A DNA stretch of 64,000 bases. It comes from CAVVEC01 sp963770485. Its GTDB lineage: Bacteria > Acidobacteriota > Terriglobia > Terriglobales > Acidobacteriaceae. Under the pieces are notes generated by a model. That model ran no database searches. It had not been told where the DNA came from and saw only the letters and a program-made list of their open reading frames with translations. The translations under genes were made by a program, and so were the position numbers. The stretch spans positions 382,989 through 446,988 of the forward strand of contig CAVYPX010000014.1 in the NCBI GenBank assembly GCA_963770485.1, given 5' to 3'. Each line of letters starts with the position of its first letter. Position 1 is the stretch's first letter. Shown here piece by piece: positions 43,412-51,757 of this stretch.

Positions 43412-44632
43412 CTATGCTCCCTTCTTGGCAAACAGACCCATCAAGCGCGAACTCCAACGCGTGTCCTGCAAGCCGCGGGCGATGCGCGCCCGGTGTCCGT
43501 AGAAAATCATTCCCAGGACGGTCGCATACTCTGGTTCAGCCAGCGTTGAGGGCATTCTCGCCAGCGGCGTCGGCCAGGACAGGCGCAGCGGACGCCGCAA
43601 AACGGATTCGGCAATGTCCAGGATTCCTGCCAGGCGCGAGGTGCCTCCGCTGAGCACGATGCCCCCCACACAGACTTCAAGCATGCCGCTATGGCGCAGG
43701 TTATCGCGCAGCATCTCAAACAGTTCGCGGGCGCGAGGCTCCAGGATTTCCCCCACCATGCGCTGCGAAATCAAACGCGACGGCCGGTCGCCCACCGAGG
43801 GGACTTCGACCTCGTTCCCCTCAGGAATCAACGTCACAATTACATTGCCGTAGAGTTTCTTGATCTTCTCCGCTTCGGCGATAGGAGTGCAGAGGCCGAC
43901 GGACAGGTCACTGGTAAAATGATCGCCGCCGATGGGAATCACCGCGGTGTGAATCACGGCGCCTTCCTGGAAGACGATCAGGCTGGTCGAACCCGCGCCC
44001 ATATCCACCAGGCACACGCCCAGTTCGCGTTCATCGGCGCGCAGCACGGAATCGGCACAAGCCAGCGGCTCAAATACGGTGTCGTCCACATGCACGCCGG
44101 CGCGGTTCACGGCCGTAACCACGTTTTGCGTGGCGCTGGAAGCGGCCGTGACCATATGAACCCGCACTTCGAGGCGCATGGCCATCATCCCCAGGGGATC
44201 GTGCACGCCGCTTTGATCGTCGAGGATGAACTCCTGCGGCAGCAGGTGGAGGATCTCGCGATCGGCAGGAAGTGGAATGGCGCGAGCTTTGTCCACCGCC
44301 GAGCGAATTTCGTCGCGGGCGATTTCGCGCGCGCGTGTGCCCAAACTGAGTCCGCCATGACTGTTCATGCCACGCACATGGGAGCCGGCCACGCCGAGCA
44401 GGGCATGCTCGATCGGAGCGCCGGAAACATCCTCCGCCTGTTCGACCGCTGTCTGGATGGAAGCTACGGCTTTGTCTAAATCAACGATCACGCCCTTGCG
44501 CGAGCCTCGCGATTCAGTCACCCCGTGCCCTCGATACCGCAAGGCGCTGTCGGTGATTTCCGCCACCAGCACGCAGGTCTTGGCGCTGCCTACATCGATT
44601 GCCGTCAGAAGATTTTGATACTGGTTCGCCAT
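43412..44632 (-). CDS. ftsA: cell division protein FtsA
   Basis: FtsA is the actin-like protein tethering FtsZ to the membrane. It starts LLTAIDVGSAKTCVLVAEI (phosphate-1 loop), has the SHS2 1C domain (HALLGVAGSHVRGMNS), phosphate-2 VDMGAGSTSLIVF, adenosine motif GGIVLSGGTSRLAGI, and a C-terminal amphipathic helix WSSRLMGLFAKKGA for membrane binding. At 406 residues it is of usual length. It begins 3 nt after ftsQ ends. Confidence 0.95.
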   Translation of the reverse strand: MANQYQNLLTAIDVGSAKTCVLVAEITDSALRYRGHGVTESRGSRKGVIVDLDKAVASIQTAVEQAEDVSGAPIEHALLGVAGSHVRGMNSHGGLSLGTRAREIARDEIRSAVDKARAIPLPADREILHLLPQEFILDDQSGVHDPLGMMAMRLEVRVHMVTAASSATQNVVTAVNRAGVHVDDTVFEPLACADSVLRADERELGVCLVDMGAGSTSLIVFQEGAVIHTAVIPIGGDHFTSDLSVGLCTPIAEAEKIKKLYGNVIVTLIPEGNEVEVPSVGDRPSRLISQRMVGEILEPRARELFEMLRDNLRHSGMLEVCVGGIVLSGGTSRLAGILDIAESVLRRPLRLSWPTPLARMPSTLAEPEYATVLGMIFYGHRARIARGLQDTRWSSRLMGLFAKKGA

Positions 44633-44635
44633 GCC

Positions 44636-45958
44636 CTATGGATGTTCCTCTCCCTTGGCAATCGCCGGACTCGGTTTGTTCCCAGGTTTCACCGCGATGG
44701 TTCCCGTCGCCGGGGACACCGGCGGACTTGTTTTCGCGGCCCTGGCTTGAGCGGCGGGGGGAACCGCCTGGGCAACGCTCTTGTTCGCCGGTGCAGGCCT
44801 TGGTTTCGCTTGGACTTTCGCCGCTACTTTGCGATGCCTTGCTCGGAAACCTTTCTTCCTGGCTGCAACCGCTGGCGGTAATGCTCCGGTAGCGGGTGAG
44901 ATCGCGGTCTGCGGCTTGAGGGCCGTGACTTGGTGGCTGATCAATGCTGCCGGCTTCATGCCTGCCGCCACGGCCGCTTTGGCCGTCGCGAACGAAAGCG
45001 GCGGTTGCTTGGCGGTTCCCTGCAAATCGGGATTGACGACGATTTGCCGGTCGTAGCGCAAGTCCACGGATTCCAGCTTGTTGAATTGCTGGCGCCACTC
45101 CTGCACATGAGCCACGTAGATCTCATAGCGCTCGAGATAGTTGGAAGACCCCAGGTGCACCAGCACTTCGCCCTCGGGGCTGTCGGCCAGGACTTTCACA
45201 TCGTCAGGATCGGACAGATCCACCTCGCTGAGATCCTGCGAATAGTGGGCCCCGCCCGAATCCAGTTGACTGGTCACGTCGTTGTAGATCTTCATTCGCG
45301 CGGCGCGAGTGGAGTACGGCTCACCCAGGTTCATTCCCAGAATCACCGGGAACGAGTATTTTTTCTTGCCTGAGACTGGCAGATCCATGAGTGTGCCTGC
45401 GGCATCAACCAGGAAGATCTTGGAACCGACCCGGGCAAAGGCGACCGGCGTGCGTTCCTGGATTTCAATCTTCACACGGTTGGGAACAAAGCGCATGACG
45501 CTGGCAGACTCGACCCATGGAATCTGCTGCAGTTGCTTTTGCCGCTGGGCCAGGGGCACGAAGAAGATGTTGCGGCCGATATCTCCGCCCATCACTTCCA
45601 TCACTTGCGCGCGGGTAACGTTGCCCAAGCCGGTCATCTCGATGTCGTCGCTGGATTCGACCCGGAAACGCCAGGAGCGTTCGCCGTAGTGGTAAAGGGC
45701 GGCGATAGCCATTCCGCAAAGCAAGACGCCGGCTGCCGTTAGGACGGTCCAGGTCAGGCGGGTAGCGGTTCTTCTCGGAAGCGAGCCGCGGCGGACGGAG
45801 ATGCGCTTTTGCGCGCGCAGGAAGGGCGGTTCCGGTTCCACGTCCAAATCGAGCAAGCGCCCATCATCGAGCGCATCGTCGGGCGCTCCGCGCACAGCTT
45901 CGCCGGCGGACGGGTACAACTCCTCCTGCAAGATGGTGGAACTGCCTTTTCGCGCCAT
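44636..45958 (-). CDS. ftsQ: cell division protein FtsQ (POTRA domain)
   Basis: FtsQ links cytoplasmic and periplasmic divisome parts. A cytoplasmic N-terminus (about 70 residues) and one membrane helix (TWTVLTAAGVLLCGMAIAAL) precede a POTRA domain (VESSDDIEMTGLGNVTRAQV) and the FtsQ beta domain (WVESASVMRFVPNRVKIEI). A Pro/Ala/Lys-rich C-terminal extension of about 120 residues (AKVQAKPRPAPANKSVAQAV) is unusual against E. coli FtsQ. The ATG at 45958 is preferred over the TTG one codon before. Confidence 0.92.
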   Translation of the reverse strand: MARKGSSTILQEELYPSAGEAVRGAPDDALDDGRLLDLDVEPEPPFLRAQKRISVRRGSLPRRTATRLTWTVLTAAGVLLCGMAIAALYHYGERSWRFRVESSDDIEMTGLGNVTRAQVMEVMGGDIGRNIFFVPLAQRQKQLQQIPWVESASVMRFVPNRVKIEIQERTPVAFARVGSKIFLVDAAGTLMDLPVSGKKKYSFPVILGMNLGEPYSTRAARMKIYNDVTSQLDSGGAHYSQDLSEVDLSDPDDVKVLADSPEGEVLVHLGSSNYLERYEIYVAHVQEWRQQFNKLESVDLRYDRQIVVNPDLQGTAKQPPLSFATAKAAVAAGMKPAALISHQVTALKPQTAISPATGALPPAVAARKKGFRARHRKVAAKVQAKPRPAPANKSVAQAVPPAAQARAAKTSPPVSPATGTIAVKPGNKPSPAIAKGEEHP

Positions 45959-46109
45959 CAACCCAGGTCAGTTGTCGTCGGGAATCGCGGAGCGAGAACC
46001 ACTATAAATGCTTTTGGCGAATTGAGATAGATAAAAGCTTGGTGCCTTTTGCACAGAAGGGCGGCCCGTCTTCCGCATCCAGCGAGCGGATAGAGAACTT
46101 GGACCCTGA

Positions 46110-46138
46110 TTGACACGCGACTCGGGGATGACGACAAT
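46110..46138 (+). promoter_or_regulatory. sigma70-like promoter of the paralog array
   Basis: TTGACA (46110-46115), a 17-nt spacer and GACAAT (46133-46138) lie 27 nt before the ATG at 46165, with GAGGAGGA (46153-46160) as Shine-Dalgarno. This is one of the best promoter matches in the window. Confidence 0.65.
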
Positions 46139-46164
46139 GGTGCCGCCCGCCTGAGGAGGACTTC

Positions 46165-46923
46165 ATGCAACGCCCCCGGATACCCTCTCGAATTTCCGAA
46201 TCACTGCATCAGCGGCTCAACTCGTATGCGCTCGCGGCGAGTGCGGCCAGACTGGACATTCGCTCGTTGAACTGTGTAACCGCAATTAGCGCGGCTGGGG
46301 TAGGACTGCTGGCTTTCGCCGTCCCCGCTGAGGCGAAGATTGTGTACACGCACGCGCATCAAATCGTCTCTCCGGATAATCCGGCCAACCTCATTCTCAA
46401 CGCCAGTGGCGCCACCGATTTCAGGATCTATGCATCTCCATATCACACCACCAACGGCCAGGGATCAGGATTGTGGGTGGTTGATCTAGCCCGTGGCAAT
46501 GGAGTCGAGGGACAGCGGGGTGGACACTCCTATGCGTATGCGCTACGAGCGGGGAACCGGATCGGCAGCGGGAAACCATTCTCCGGCCTTTGGATGGCGC
46601 ATCGGTGGTGTTTCTCCAGCAGGAAGAGCTGCAGCTTCTTTGGTCCGTGGGCGAATGACGGTAAGGGCGTCAAGAACCGCTATCTCGGGCTCAGGTTTGT
46701 GACCCAGGGAAAGACGCACTACGGCTGGGCGCGACTGACCGTGCCGCCTGGGTCGGCCGCTGGAACGCTAACCGGCTATGCCTACGAAACCATTCCCAAC
46801 AAGTCGATCATCGCGGGCAAGACCCACGGAAACGATGTCATCACGCTCGAACCCGCCAGTCTCGGTCATCTGGCGCGAGGGGCATCTGCGATTTCAGCGT
46901 GGCGACTGAAGGAATCGCGGTAG
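46165..46923 (+). CDS. secreted paralog 3 of the YLGLKF/GYAYE family
   Basis: First gene of a four-gene tandem array. It has LHQRLNSYALAASAA, KIVYTHAH, RYLGLRFVTQGKTHYGWARL, GYAYETIPNKSIIAGKTHG and the tail EPASLGHLARGASAISAWR. The signal region carries a 14-residue insert (RLDIRSLNCVTAIS) that splits AASAA from AAGVGLLAFA; no paralog has it. The Asp/Asn-Gly calcium-like loop is degenerate (LNASGATDF). ATG 46165 with GAGGAGGA. 252 residues; function unknown. Confidence 0.83.
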   Translation: MQRPRIPSRISESLHQRLNSYALAASAARLDIRSLNCVTAISAAGVGLLAFAVPAEAKIVYTHAHQIVSPDNPANLILNASGATDFRIYASPYHTTNGQGSGLWVVDLARGNGVEGQRGGHSYAYALRAGNRIGSGKPFSGLWMAHRWCFSSRKSCSFFGPWANDGKGVKNRYLGLRFVTQGKTHYGWARLTVPPGSAAGTLTGYAYETIPNKSIIAGKTHGNDVITLEPASLGHLARGASAISAWRLKESR

Positions 46924-47026
46924 GACCTGCGCGATACGGTTGGGGAACGTGCGTGTGCGTTTGGTCACAGACAAGCTCCCAGCAAGAAGTCTAAAGTGTA
47001 ATCGCGCTTTTGGAGGGGGATTTTAT

Positions 47027-47767
47027 ATGAAACGCTCTCCCGGTCCCCGTAAGACAGCTCACCTTTCCGATTCAGTTCACCGGCATCTCAACATGTACGC
47101 GCTCGCAGCCAGTGCGGCAGGCGTGGGCATGTTAGCTTTGGGGCAGTCTGCCGAGGCTAGGGTTGTGTACACCAAGACCCACCGCGTTCTTGGACACGGG
47201 CAGCTAACGAGTGGGCTCGATCTCAGCCACGATGGGGTAGCAGATTTCTTGCTGATCCATACCTCCTTGTTTTCGAGCGGTTCGAGCTATGCCGGAGTGT
47301 TTGTTTCTCCGGAACCGCGCTCCCAGTCGAACGGAGTTTGGGGATCGGTAAAATCGTCTGACTTCTACGCTTCTGCGCTCCTGGTCGCTACCCCAATCGG
47401 GCCTTCTCCATGCTTCTTACACAGAGAGCTTGTAATGGCGGAGAAGGGCTGGAACGCCGGTTGGGGTTACCTGGGCCGCTGGGCCAATAATGGCCAAGGC
47501 GTGAGAAACCGCTATCTCGGGTTGAAATTTATGATCCGGGGAAAGATCCACTATGGTTGGGCTCGGCTCAACGTGACCCTTGGCCATAACACCGACGTAG
47601 TCACAGCCACGCTGACCGGCTATGCCTACGAAACGATTCCCAATAAGGCCATCATCGCAGGTAAGACCCACGGAAAGGATGTCATCACGCTCGAACCCGC
47701 CAGTCTCGGTCATCTCGCGCGAGGAGCGTCGGCGATTTCCGCGTGGCGCAAGGCGGGAGGCAACTGA
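47027..47767 (+). CDS. secreted paralog 4 of the YLGLKF/GYAYE family
   Basis: It has the family start (VHRHLNMYALAASAAGVGML, ending AEA), RVVYTKTH, DLSHDGVADF, RYLGLKFMIRGKIHYGWARL, GYAYETIPNKAIIAGKTHG and EPASLGHLARGASAISAWR. The ATG at 47027 has TGGAGGGGG upstream and gives 246 residues. Its last 90 nt are nearly identical to paralog 3, more so than the middle parts, which suggests recent copying or gene conversion of the 3' end. Its stop overlaps the remnant ATG (TGATG). Confidence 0.84.
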   Translation: MKRSPGPRKTAHLSDSVHRHLNMYALAASAAGVGMLALGQSAEARVVYTKTHRVLGHGQLTSGLDLSHDGVADFLLIHTSLFSSGSSYAGVFVSPEPRSQSNGVWGSVKSSDFYASALLVATPIGPSPCFLHRELVMAEKGWNAGWGYLGRWANNGQGVRNRYLGLKFMIRGKIHYGWARLNVTLGHNTDVVTATLTGYAYETIPNKAIIAGKTHGKDVITLEPASLGHLARGASAISAWRKAGGN

Positions 47768-47877
47768 TGAAACGCAAGCGTGGGAGTTTATCTTCGTCAT
47801 TGGAACACAGGCTCAACTCGTACACGCTCGCGGCAAGCACGGCGGGAGTGTGTGCTCGACTGCACATTTGTTTCTGA
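47767..47877 (+). pseudogene. truncated remnant of a seventh paralog
   Basis: A 36-residue frame starts ATG at 47767 and reads LEHRLNSYTLAASTAGV, the family N-terminus, then breaks into unrelated CARLHICF and stops at 47877. The rest of the gene is missing before the next paralog. It may still be translated as a coupled short peptide, but it looks like a deletion product of tandem paralogs. Confidence 0.72.
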
Positions 47878-47927
47878 GCCCCGTCAGGATCACCAGAGGC
47901 TGAGGTCGACAATTTAAGGAGGAAGTC

Positions 47928-48650
47928 GTGAAACACAGAACAGCCGTCAATTTGCCAGACTCAATTCATCACCAAGTTAATATGTACGCACTTGCTGCAA
48001 CCGCGGCAGGGGTTGGGATCCTAGCTCTGACACAGCCGTTAGAGGCAAAGATTGTATACACCAAGGCCAATCAGTCAATACCTCCTAACACCCACTACAA
48101 CCTTGATCTCAATAACGACGGAATTACCGATTTCACGATTTATAATTTCGTTAGCTTTACCAGCGTCAACAGTCAGGTTGGAGGCCTGTCCATTGCTAAT
48201 GGGAGCGGCAATGCAGTCATGGGCTACTCCAAGAAAGGATACGTGAGTCCCTTTGCTTCCGCCCTCCCCTCTGGCATTAAGATCCGAGCGAACAGGAAGT
48301 TTAAGGCCGAGCCTGGGTTGGAAATGGTCCGAAGTGGCGTGTCTGTCATGTCGGGGAGCTTTATTGGAGGCAAGTGGTACAACGTAAACAATCGCTATCT
48401 GGGCCTTAGATTTGTCATCTCGGGAAAAACGCACTACGGCTGGGCTCGACTGAACGTAAGCTGTGCAAACTATCAATGCACTGGTCTTTTGACCGGCTAC
48501 GCTTACGAGACCGTCCCGAATAAGCCGATCATCACAGGCAAGACCAAGGGACCGGATGTCGTCATGCTTCCAGCCAGCCTGGGTCATCTCGCGCGAGGGG
48601 CGTCGGCGCTTCCGACTTGGCGGAAGCAGTCTGCGGAAGTTACTCACTAA
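47928..48650 (+). CDS. secreted paralog 5 of the YLGLKF/GYAYE family
   Basis: GTG start at 47928 follows AAGGAGG. The protein has IHHQVNMYALAATAAGVGIL, KIVYTKANQ, DLNNDGITDF (the best-kept calcium-like loop), RYLGLRFVISGKTHYGWARL, GYAYETVPNKPIITGKTKG and LPASLGHLARGASALPTWR. At 240 residues it is the most diverged of the array in its middle part (NSQVGGLSIANGSGNAVMGY). Expected to be exported; function unknown. Confidence 0.84.
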   Translation: MKHRTAVNLPDSIHHQVNMYALAATAAGVGILALTQPLEAKIVYTKANQSIPPNTHYNLDLNNDGITDFTIYNFVSFTSVNSQVGGLSIANGSGNAVMGYSKKGYVSPFASALPSGIKIRANRKFKAEPGLEMVRSGVSVMSGSFIGGKWYNVNNRYLGLRFVISGKTHYGWARLNVSCANYQCTGLLTGYAYETVPNKPIITGKTKGPDVVMLPASLGHLARGASALPTWRKQSAEVTH

Positions 48651-48662
48651 ACGGAGGATGGC

Positions 48663-49400
48663 TTGAAGCAACGGTCGGGCGAGAGAAGGACGCAGCAACT
48701 TTCCGAATCACTGCATCGCCAGCTCAACTCGTATGCGCTGGCGGCCAGTGCGGCGGGAGTGAGTCTGCTGGCCTTGGCGCGTCCGGCCCAGGCGGAAATT
48801 GTCTACACTCCGGTGGACGTGATTATCCGGCCGCACCACCATTACCATCTCTGTCTAAACCATGACCAGACTGACTTCACGTTGGCGAATTTCAGCTCAG
48901 GATCTGGGGAATGGCGGGCCTCTGTTTTTGAGAAGGCCGCGCCCGGCAATGGCGCAATGGGATATATCTCCAATGTGCGAACGCAGGCATGGGTGGTTGC
49001 CTCAGCGCTTCGCCCTGGATCGTCTATCGGACCCCTTGGGCACTTTAAGTTGGGAAAGGCGAAACTTATTTATGCGTGGTCCAATAGCGGCTGCTCCGGC
49101 TCCGCCTTTGGCCCCTGGTATGGGGGCCAGAACCGTTACCTTGGTCTAAAGTTTCAGATCCAAGGTAAGACCCACTATGGATGGGCCCGTCTCAGTATCC
49201 AGTATCCGGACTATAGGACGATCACGGCCACCCTGATCGGCTACGCCTACGAAACTATTCCCAACAAGGCCATCATTGCAGGCAAAACTCACGGGAAGGA
49301 CGTCATCATCGTGGAACCCGCCAGCTTAGGTCATCTGGCGCGAGGGGCGTCTGCGGTTTCCGCGTGGCGTAGAACAAAGTCGGCCGCAGCGGCCCATTAG
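48663..49400 (+). CDS. secreted paralog 6 of the YLGLKF/GYAYE family
   Basis: TTG start at 48663, supported by GGAGG 6 nt upstream and by the family N-terminus LHRQLNSYALAASAAGVSLL. It has EIVYTPVDV, CLNHDQTDF (calcium-like loop shortened), RYLGLKFQIQGKTHYGWARL, GYAYETIPNKAIIAGKTHG and EPASLGHLARGASAVSAWR. At 12 nt from paralog 5 it is surely co-transcribed. 245 residues; function unknown. Confidence 0.84.
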   Translation: MKQRSGERRTQQLSESLHRQLNSYALAASAAGVSLLALARPAQAEIVYTPVDVIIRPHHHYHLCLNHDQTDFTLANFSSGSGEWRASVFEKAAPGNGAMGYISNVRTQAWVVASALRPGSSIGPLGHFKLGKAKLIYAWSNSGCSGSAFGPWYGGQNRYLGLKFQIQGKTHYGWARLSIQYPDYRTITATLIGYAYETIPNKAIIAGKTHGKDVIIVEPASLGHLARGASAVSAWRRTKSAAAAH

Positions 49401-49637
49401 GCCTGGGCAGTTCCGGTCTTGGCAACTGGCGGGTGCGCAAGGCTCGGCCTCCCGGGTTCTCCGTTCTTCCAGGTCTGGTCCCTCACCTCGGCGGGCGGCC
49501 GATTCCTGAGCGCGGTCAGACCAGGGCTCGCTTCCGTGATCTCCAAGAGCAAAAAGGCTTCGAGACGGGAAATCTGATGTAGAATGGTGCGCCGAATTTT
49601 GAACCAGGGAAATCGGTTCACACAGAGGAGGTTCGAC

Positions 49638-50435
49638 ATGCCTAGGAGACTTGCATTATCGGTTGGTTTCGCAGCAGCGATTTTGTTTGCGGTTCAGCTA
49701 GCCGCCAGGGAGGCCTCTCCGCCAAAGGGAACGGAGATAAAGTCTACCGGCAGCAGCGTCACGATAGCCAATCCCTCACCCAAGACGGTATACCTGCTGT
49801 TCCTGAAGTCCTGGGGGACGACCAGTGTTTGGGAAGATCTGAAAACGAACTGGAACAAGTACGGGAAAATTCCCCTCTCCATTGATGATTCGACGTACAT
49901 CGACAGCGACTTCACTTACCAGGATCTGGTTAACTCAAAGGCTAACGTACTGGTCATCAGCAACCCATCAGGAAACTTCCGCAGCTATTCGTCGGCGGAG
50001 GCCGCCGCGGTGGCGAAGTATGCCAAAAAGGGGCATTCAGTCATCGGTACCTACTTGGTGTTCCAGTATTCTTCAACCGACAACCGTGCCCTGGCGCCGA
50101 TCTTTGGATTGGATCCCACGCTAACGTACAGCTACACGAGCATCGATAACGTGTTCGACAAGACAAAATCGCCCAAGTGTTTGTTCAACCGGATCTCGGG
50201 GAAATCGTGGACATCCGGTGGTTATCCTGAGTCGCAAGTGCCCTCGAGCGGAAGCTGGACGGGCAATCTAAAACATGCCACGGCGGTGGCCGAATCCGAC
50301 AGCTATGTGGGCGTGATCAGCACCTACGCGACCAAGAAATATACCGGGGTATTTATCTCCAACTTTCCTGAATACAACGGAGGCACGGACGACGAGCAAT
50401 TGCTGTATAACGCCTCCACCTGCTACGTCAAATAG
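49638..50435 (+). CDS. secreted protein of unknown function, tandem copy 1 (GATase-like fold suspected)
   Basis: A signal peptide (LALSVGFAAAILFAVQLAA) is followed by a mature protein whose pattern VYLLFLKSWGTTSVWEDLKT, ANVLVISNP, VAKYAKKGHSVIGTYLVFQ and DNRALAPIFGLDPTL resembles ThuA/GATase-like flavodoxin folds, but no catalytic Cys triad is visible. It pairs with a close copy at 50861. The ATG at 49638 has GAGGAGG upstream. 265 residues. The fold is my guess; the paralogy is clear. Confidence 0.75.
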   Translation: MPRRLALSVGFAAAILFAVQLAAREASPPKGTEIKSTGSSVTIANPSPKTVYLLFLKSWGTTSVWEDLKTNWNKYGKIPLSIDDSTYIDSDFTYQDLVNSKANVLVISNPSGNFRSYSSAEAAAVAKYAKKGHSVIGTYLVFQYSSTDNRALAPIFGLDPTLTYSYTSIDNVFDKTKSPKCLFNRISGKSWTSGGYPESQVPSSGSWTGNLKHATAVAESDSYVGVISTYATKKYTGVFISNFPEYNGGTDDEQLLYNASTCYVK

Positions 50436-50544
50436 GAAAGAGTCCTCCGCGTGCTGCAGGGAATGAAGAGTCAGAGAATCCGGAAGATTCACAGGGTCGG
50501 ATTAGACCGGACGGGTTGACGCTAGCACAACCCCGGAGACTGCT

Positions 50545-50582
50545 GGGTGCATTGGCGACGCGCGCCGGTGCACCCATTTTTT
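50545..50582 (+). terminator. intrinsic terminator after secreted copy 1
   Basis: GGGTGCATTGGCG (50545-50557) pairs with CGCCGGTGCACCC (50563-50575), using two G-U pairs, and is followed by ATTTTTT. It lies about 110 nt after the stop at 50435. Confidence 0.82.
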
Positions 50583-50860
50583 GGCACCAACTTCGCCGCT
50601 GGTGGCAGCTGCAGAGCGGTTTGGCAGCTAAGACACCATGGGGACGATGGTAGGAGAGCACTAGTGGTCTAGCACGGACTTATTCCCTCAAGCGCGGGGA
50701 TGTTGTTATCGGCTTCTCCTGCCGAGCCCAGAATGGGATTAGGCTGTACTTCTGGTTCAAAGAAAAGTGTCGAACCCGGCTTCCAGTCGGCGTTTCGAGG
50801 TATAATCCCTTGCCTGCTGTTCCACGGAAGAAGTCCTGGTTTCCCAAGGAGTGGTGCCAC
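50583..50860 (+). promoter_or_regulatory. promoter region of secreted copy 2
   Basis: Together with 50436-50544 this is a 425-nt gap without a gene. TATAAT at 50801-50806 would start transcription about 48 nt before the ATG at 50861; the -35 is weak. Nothing else stands out. Confidence 0.4.
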
Positions 50861-51670
50861 ATGCGCGGGAGAGTCACGCTCTCTGTCTGTCTCGCACTGA
50901 GGATTTTGTTCTCGTCTCTGCTGGCCGCCCAGGAGACTTCGCCTCCAAAGAGCCCCCCGAACGCCCAGTCCGGGAGCGGCTCAACGACATACAGCCGTAA
51001 GGCCAAGTCCGTGAAAGTGGTACTCCTGAAGTCCTGGGGGAAGACCAGCGTGTGGGAAGATCTGAAAACCAACTGGAGTGAGTACGGAAAGACCCCCCTC
51101 GTGATCGACGACACGACCTTCATCGACAGCGACTTCACCTACCAGGACATAGTCCGCTCCAAGGCGGAAGTTCTGGTTTTGAGCAACCCGGCGGGAGGCA
51201 CGCAAGCCTATTCCCGGACGGAGGTGAACGCTGTGGCCACGTATGCGGCCAAGGGCCATTCGGTCCTTGGTACTTACCAGGTGTTCCAGTTCTCTACCAC
51301 CGACAACCGTGCCCTGGCGCCAATCTTCGGATTGAACCCCACTCTAGAGTACGGTGATAGCGTCATTTCCAACCTGTTCTACAAAGTAAAACAGAATCCG
51401 TGTCTTTTCCGGCAAATCTCAGGAAACTCCTGGCAGTCTTATGGCTATCCATACTCGCAAGTACCCGAGAACACGGGGAACTGGACAGGCAATCTAGACA
51501 GAGCCACCGCCGTGGCCGAGTCCGACAGTTACGTGGGTGTCATCACCACCTACCAAGGCAAGAAGTACACCGGCTTGTATATCTCCAATTTCCCCGAATA
51601 CTACGGAGGCACGGACGACGAGCAATTGCTTTATAACGCATCTGTCTGCTACGCCAAACAGCAGGAGTAA
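50861..51670 (+). CDS. secreted protein of unknown function, tandem copy 2
   Basis: A paralog of the gene at 49638: VVLLKSWGKTSVWEDLKTNW, FIDSDFTYQDIV, AEVLVLSNPAGG, KGHSVLGTYQVFQFSTTDN and the ending FPEYYGGTDDEQLLYNAS match closely, while the signal and the segment after it differ. A signal peptide (SVCLALRILFSSLLAAQ) is present from ATG 50861. Both copies keep two late Cys residues (CLF and CYA/CYV), which may form a disulfide. 269 residues; function unknown. Confidence 0.75.
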   Translation: MRGRVTLSVCLALRILFSSLLAAQETSPPKSPPNAQSGSGSTTYSRKAKSVKVVLLKSWGKTSVWEDLKTNWSEYGKTPLVIDDTTFIDSDFTYQDIVRSKAEVLVLSNPAGGTQAYSRTEVNAVATYAAKGHSVLGTYQVFQFSTTDNRALAPIFGLNPTLEYGDSVISNLFYKVKQNPCLFRQISGNSWQSYGYPYSQVPENTGNWTGNLDRATAVAESDSYVGVITTYQGKKYTGLYISNFPEYYGGTDDEQLLYNASVCYAKQQE

Positions 51671-51757
51671 TGGCGGCGTTCCTACACTGGAAACTTTCCT
51701 TCTTCCCCGATACTCTAATCAATAAGGAAATCATTGGCTGACTTCAATCCAGATTGC

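Noticed and set aside
14626..45958. A phage or integrated island carrying ftsQAZ
   Set aside because: There are no integrase, tRNA attachment or phage genes, and the block contains core genes such as alaS, recX and pilT, so an inversion of ordinary chromosome is the simpler reading.
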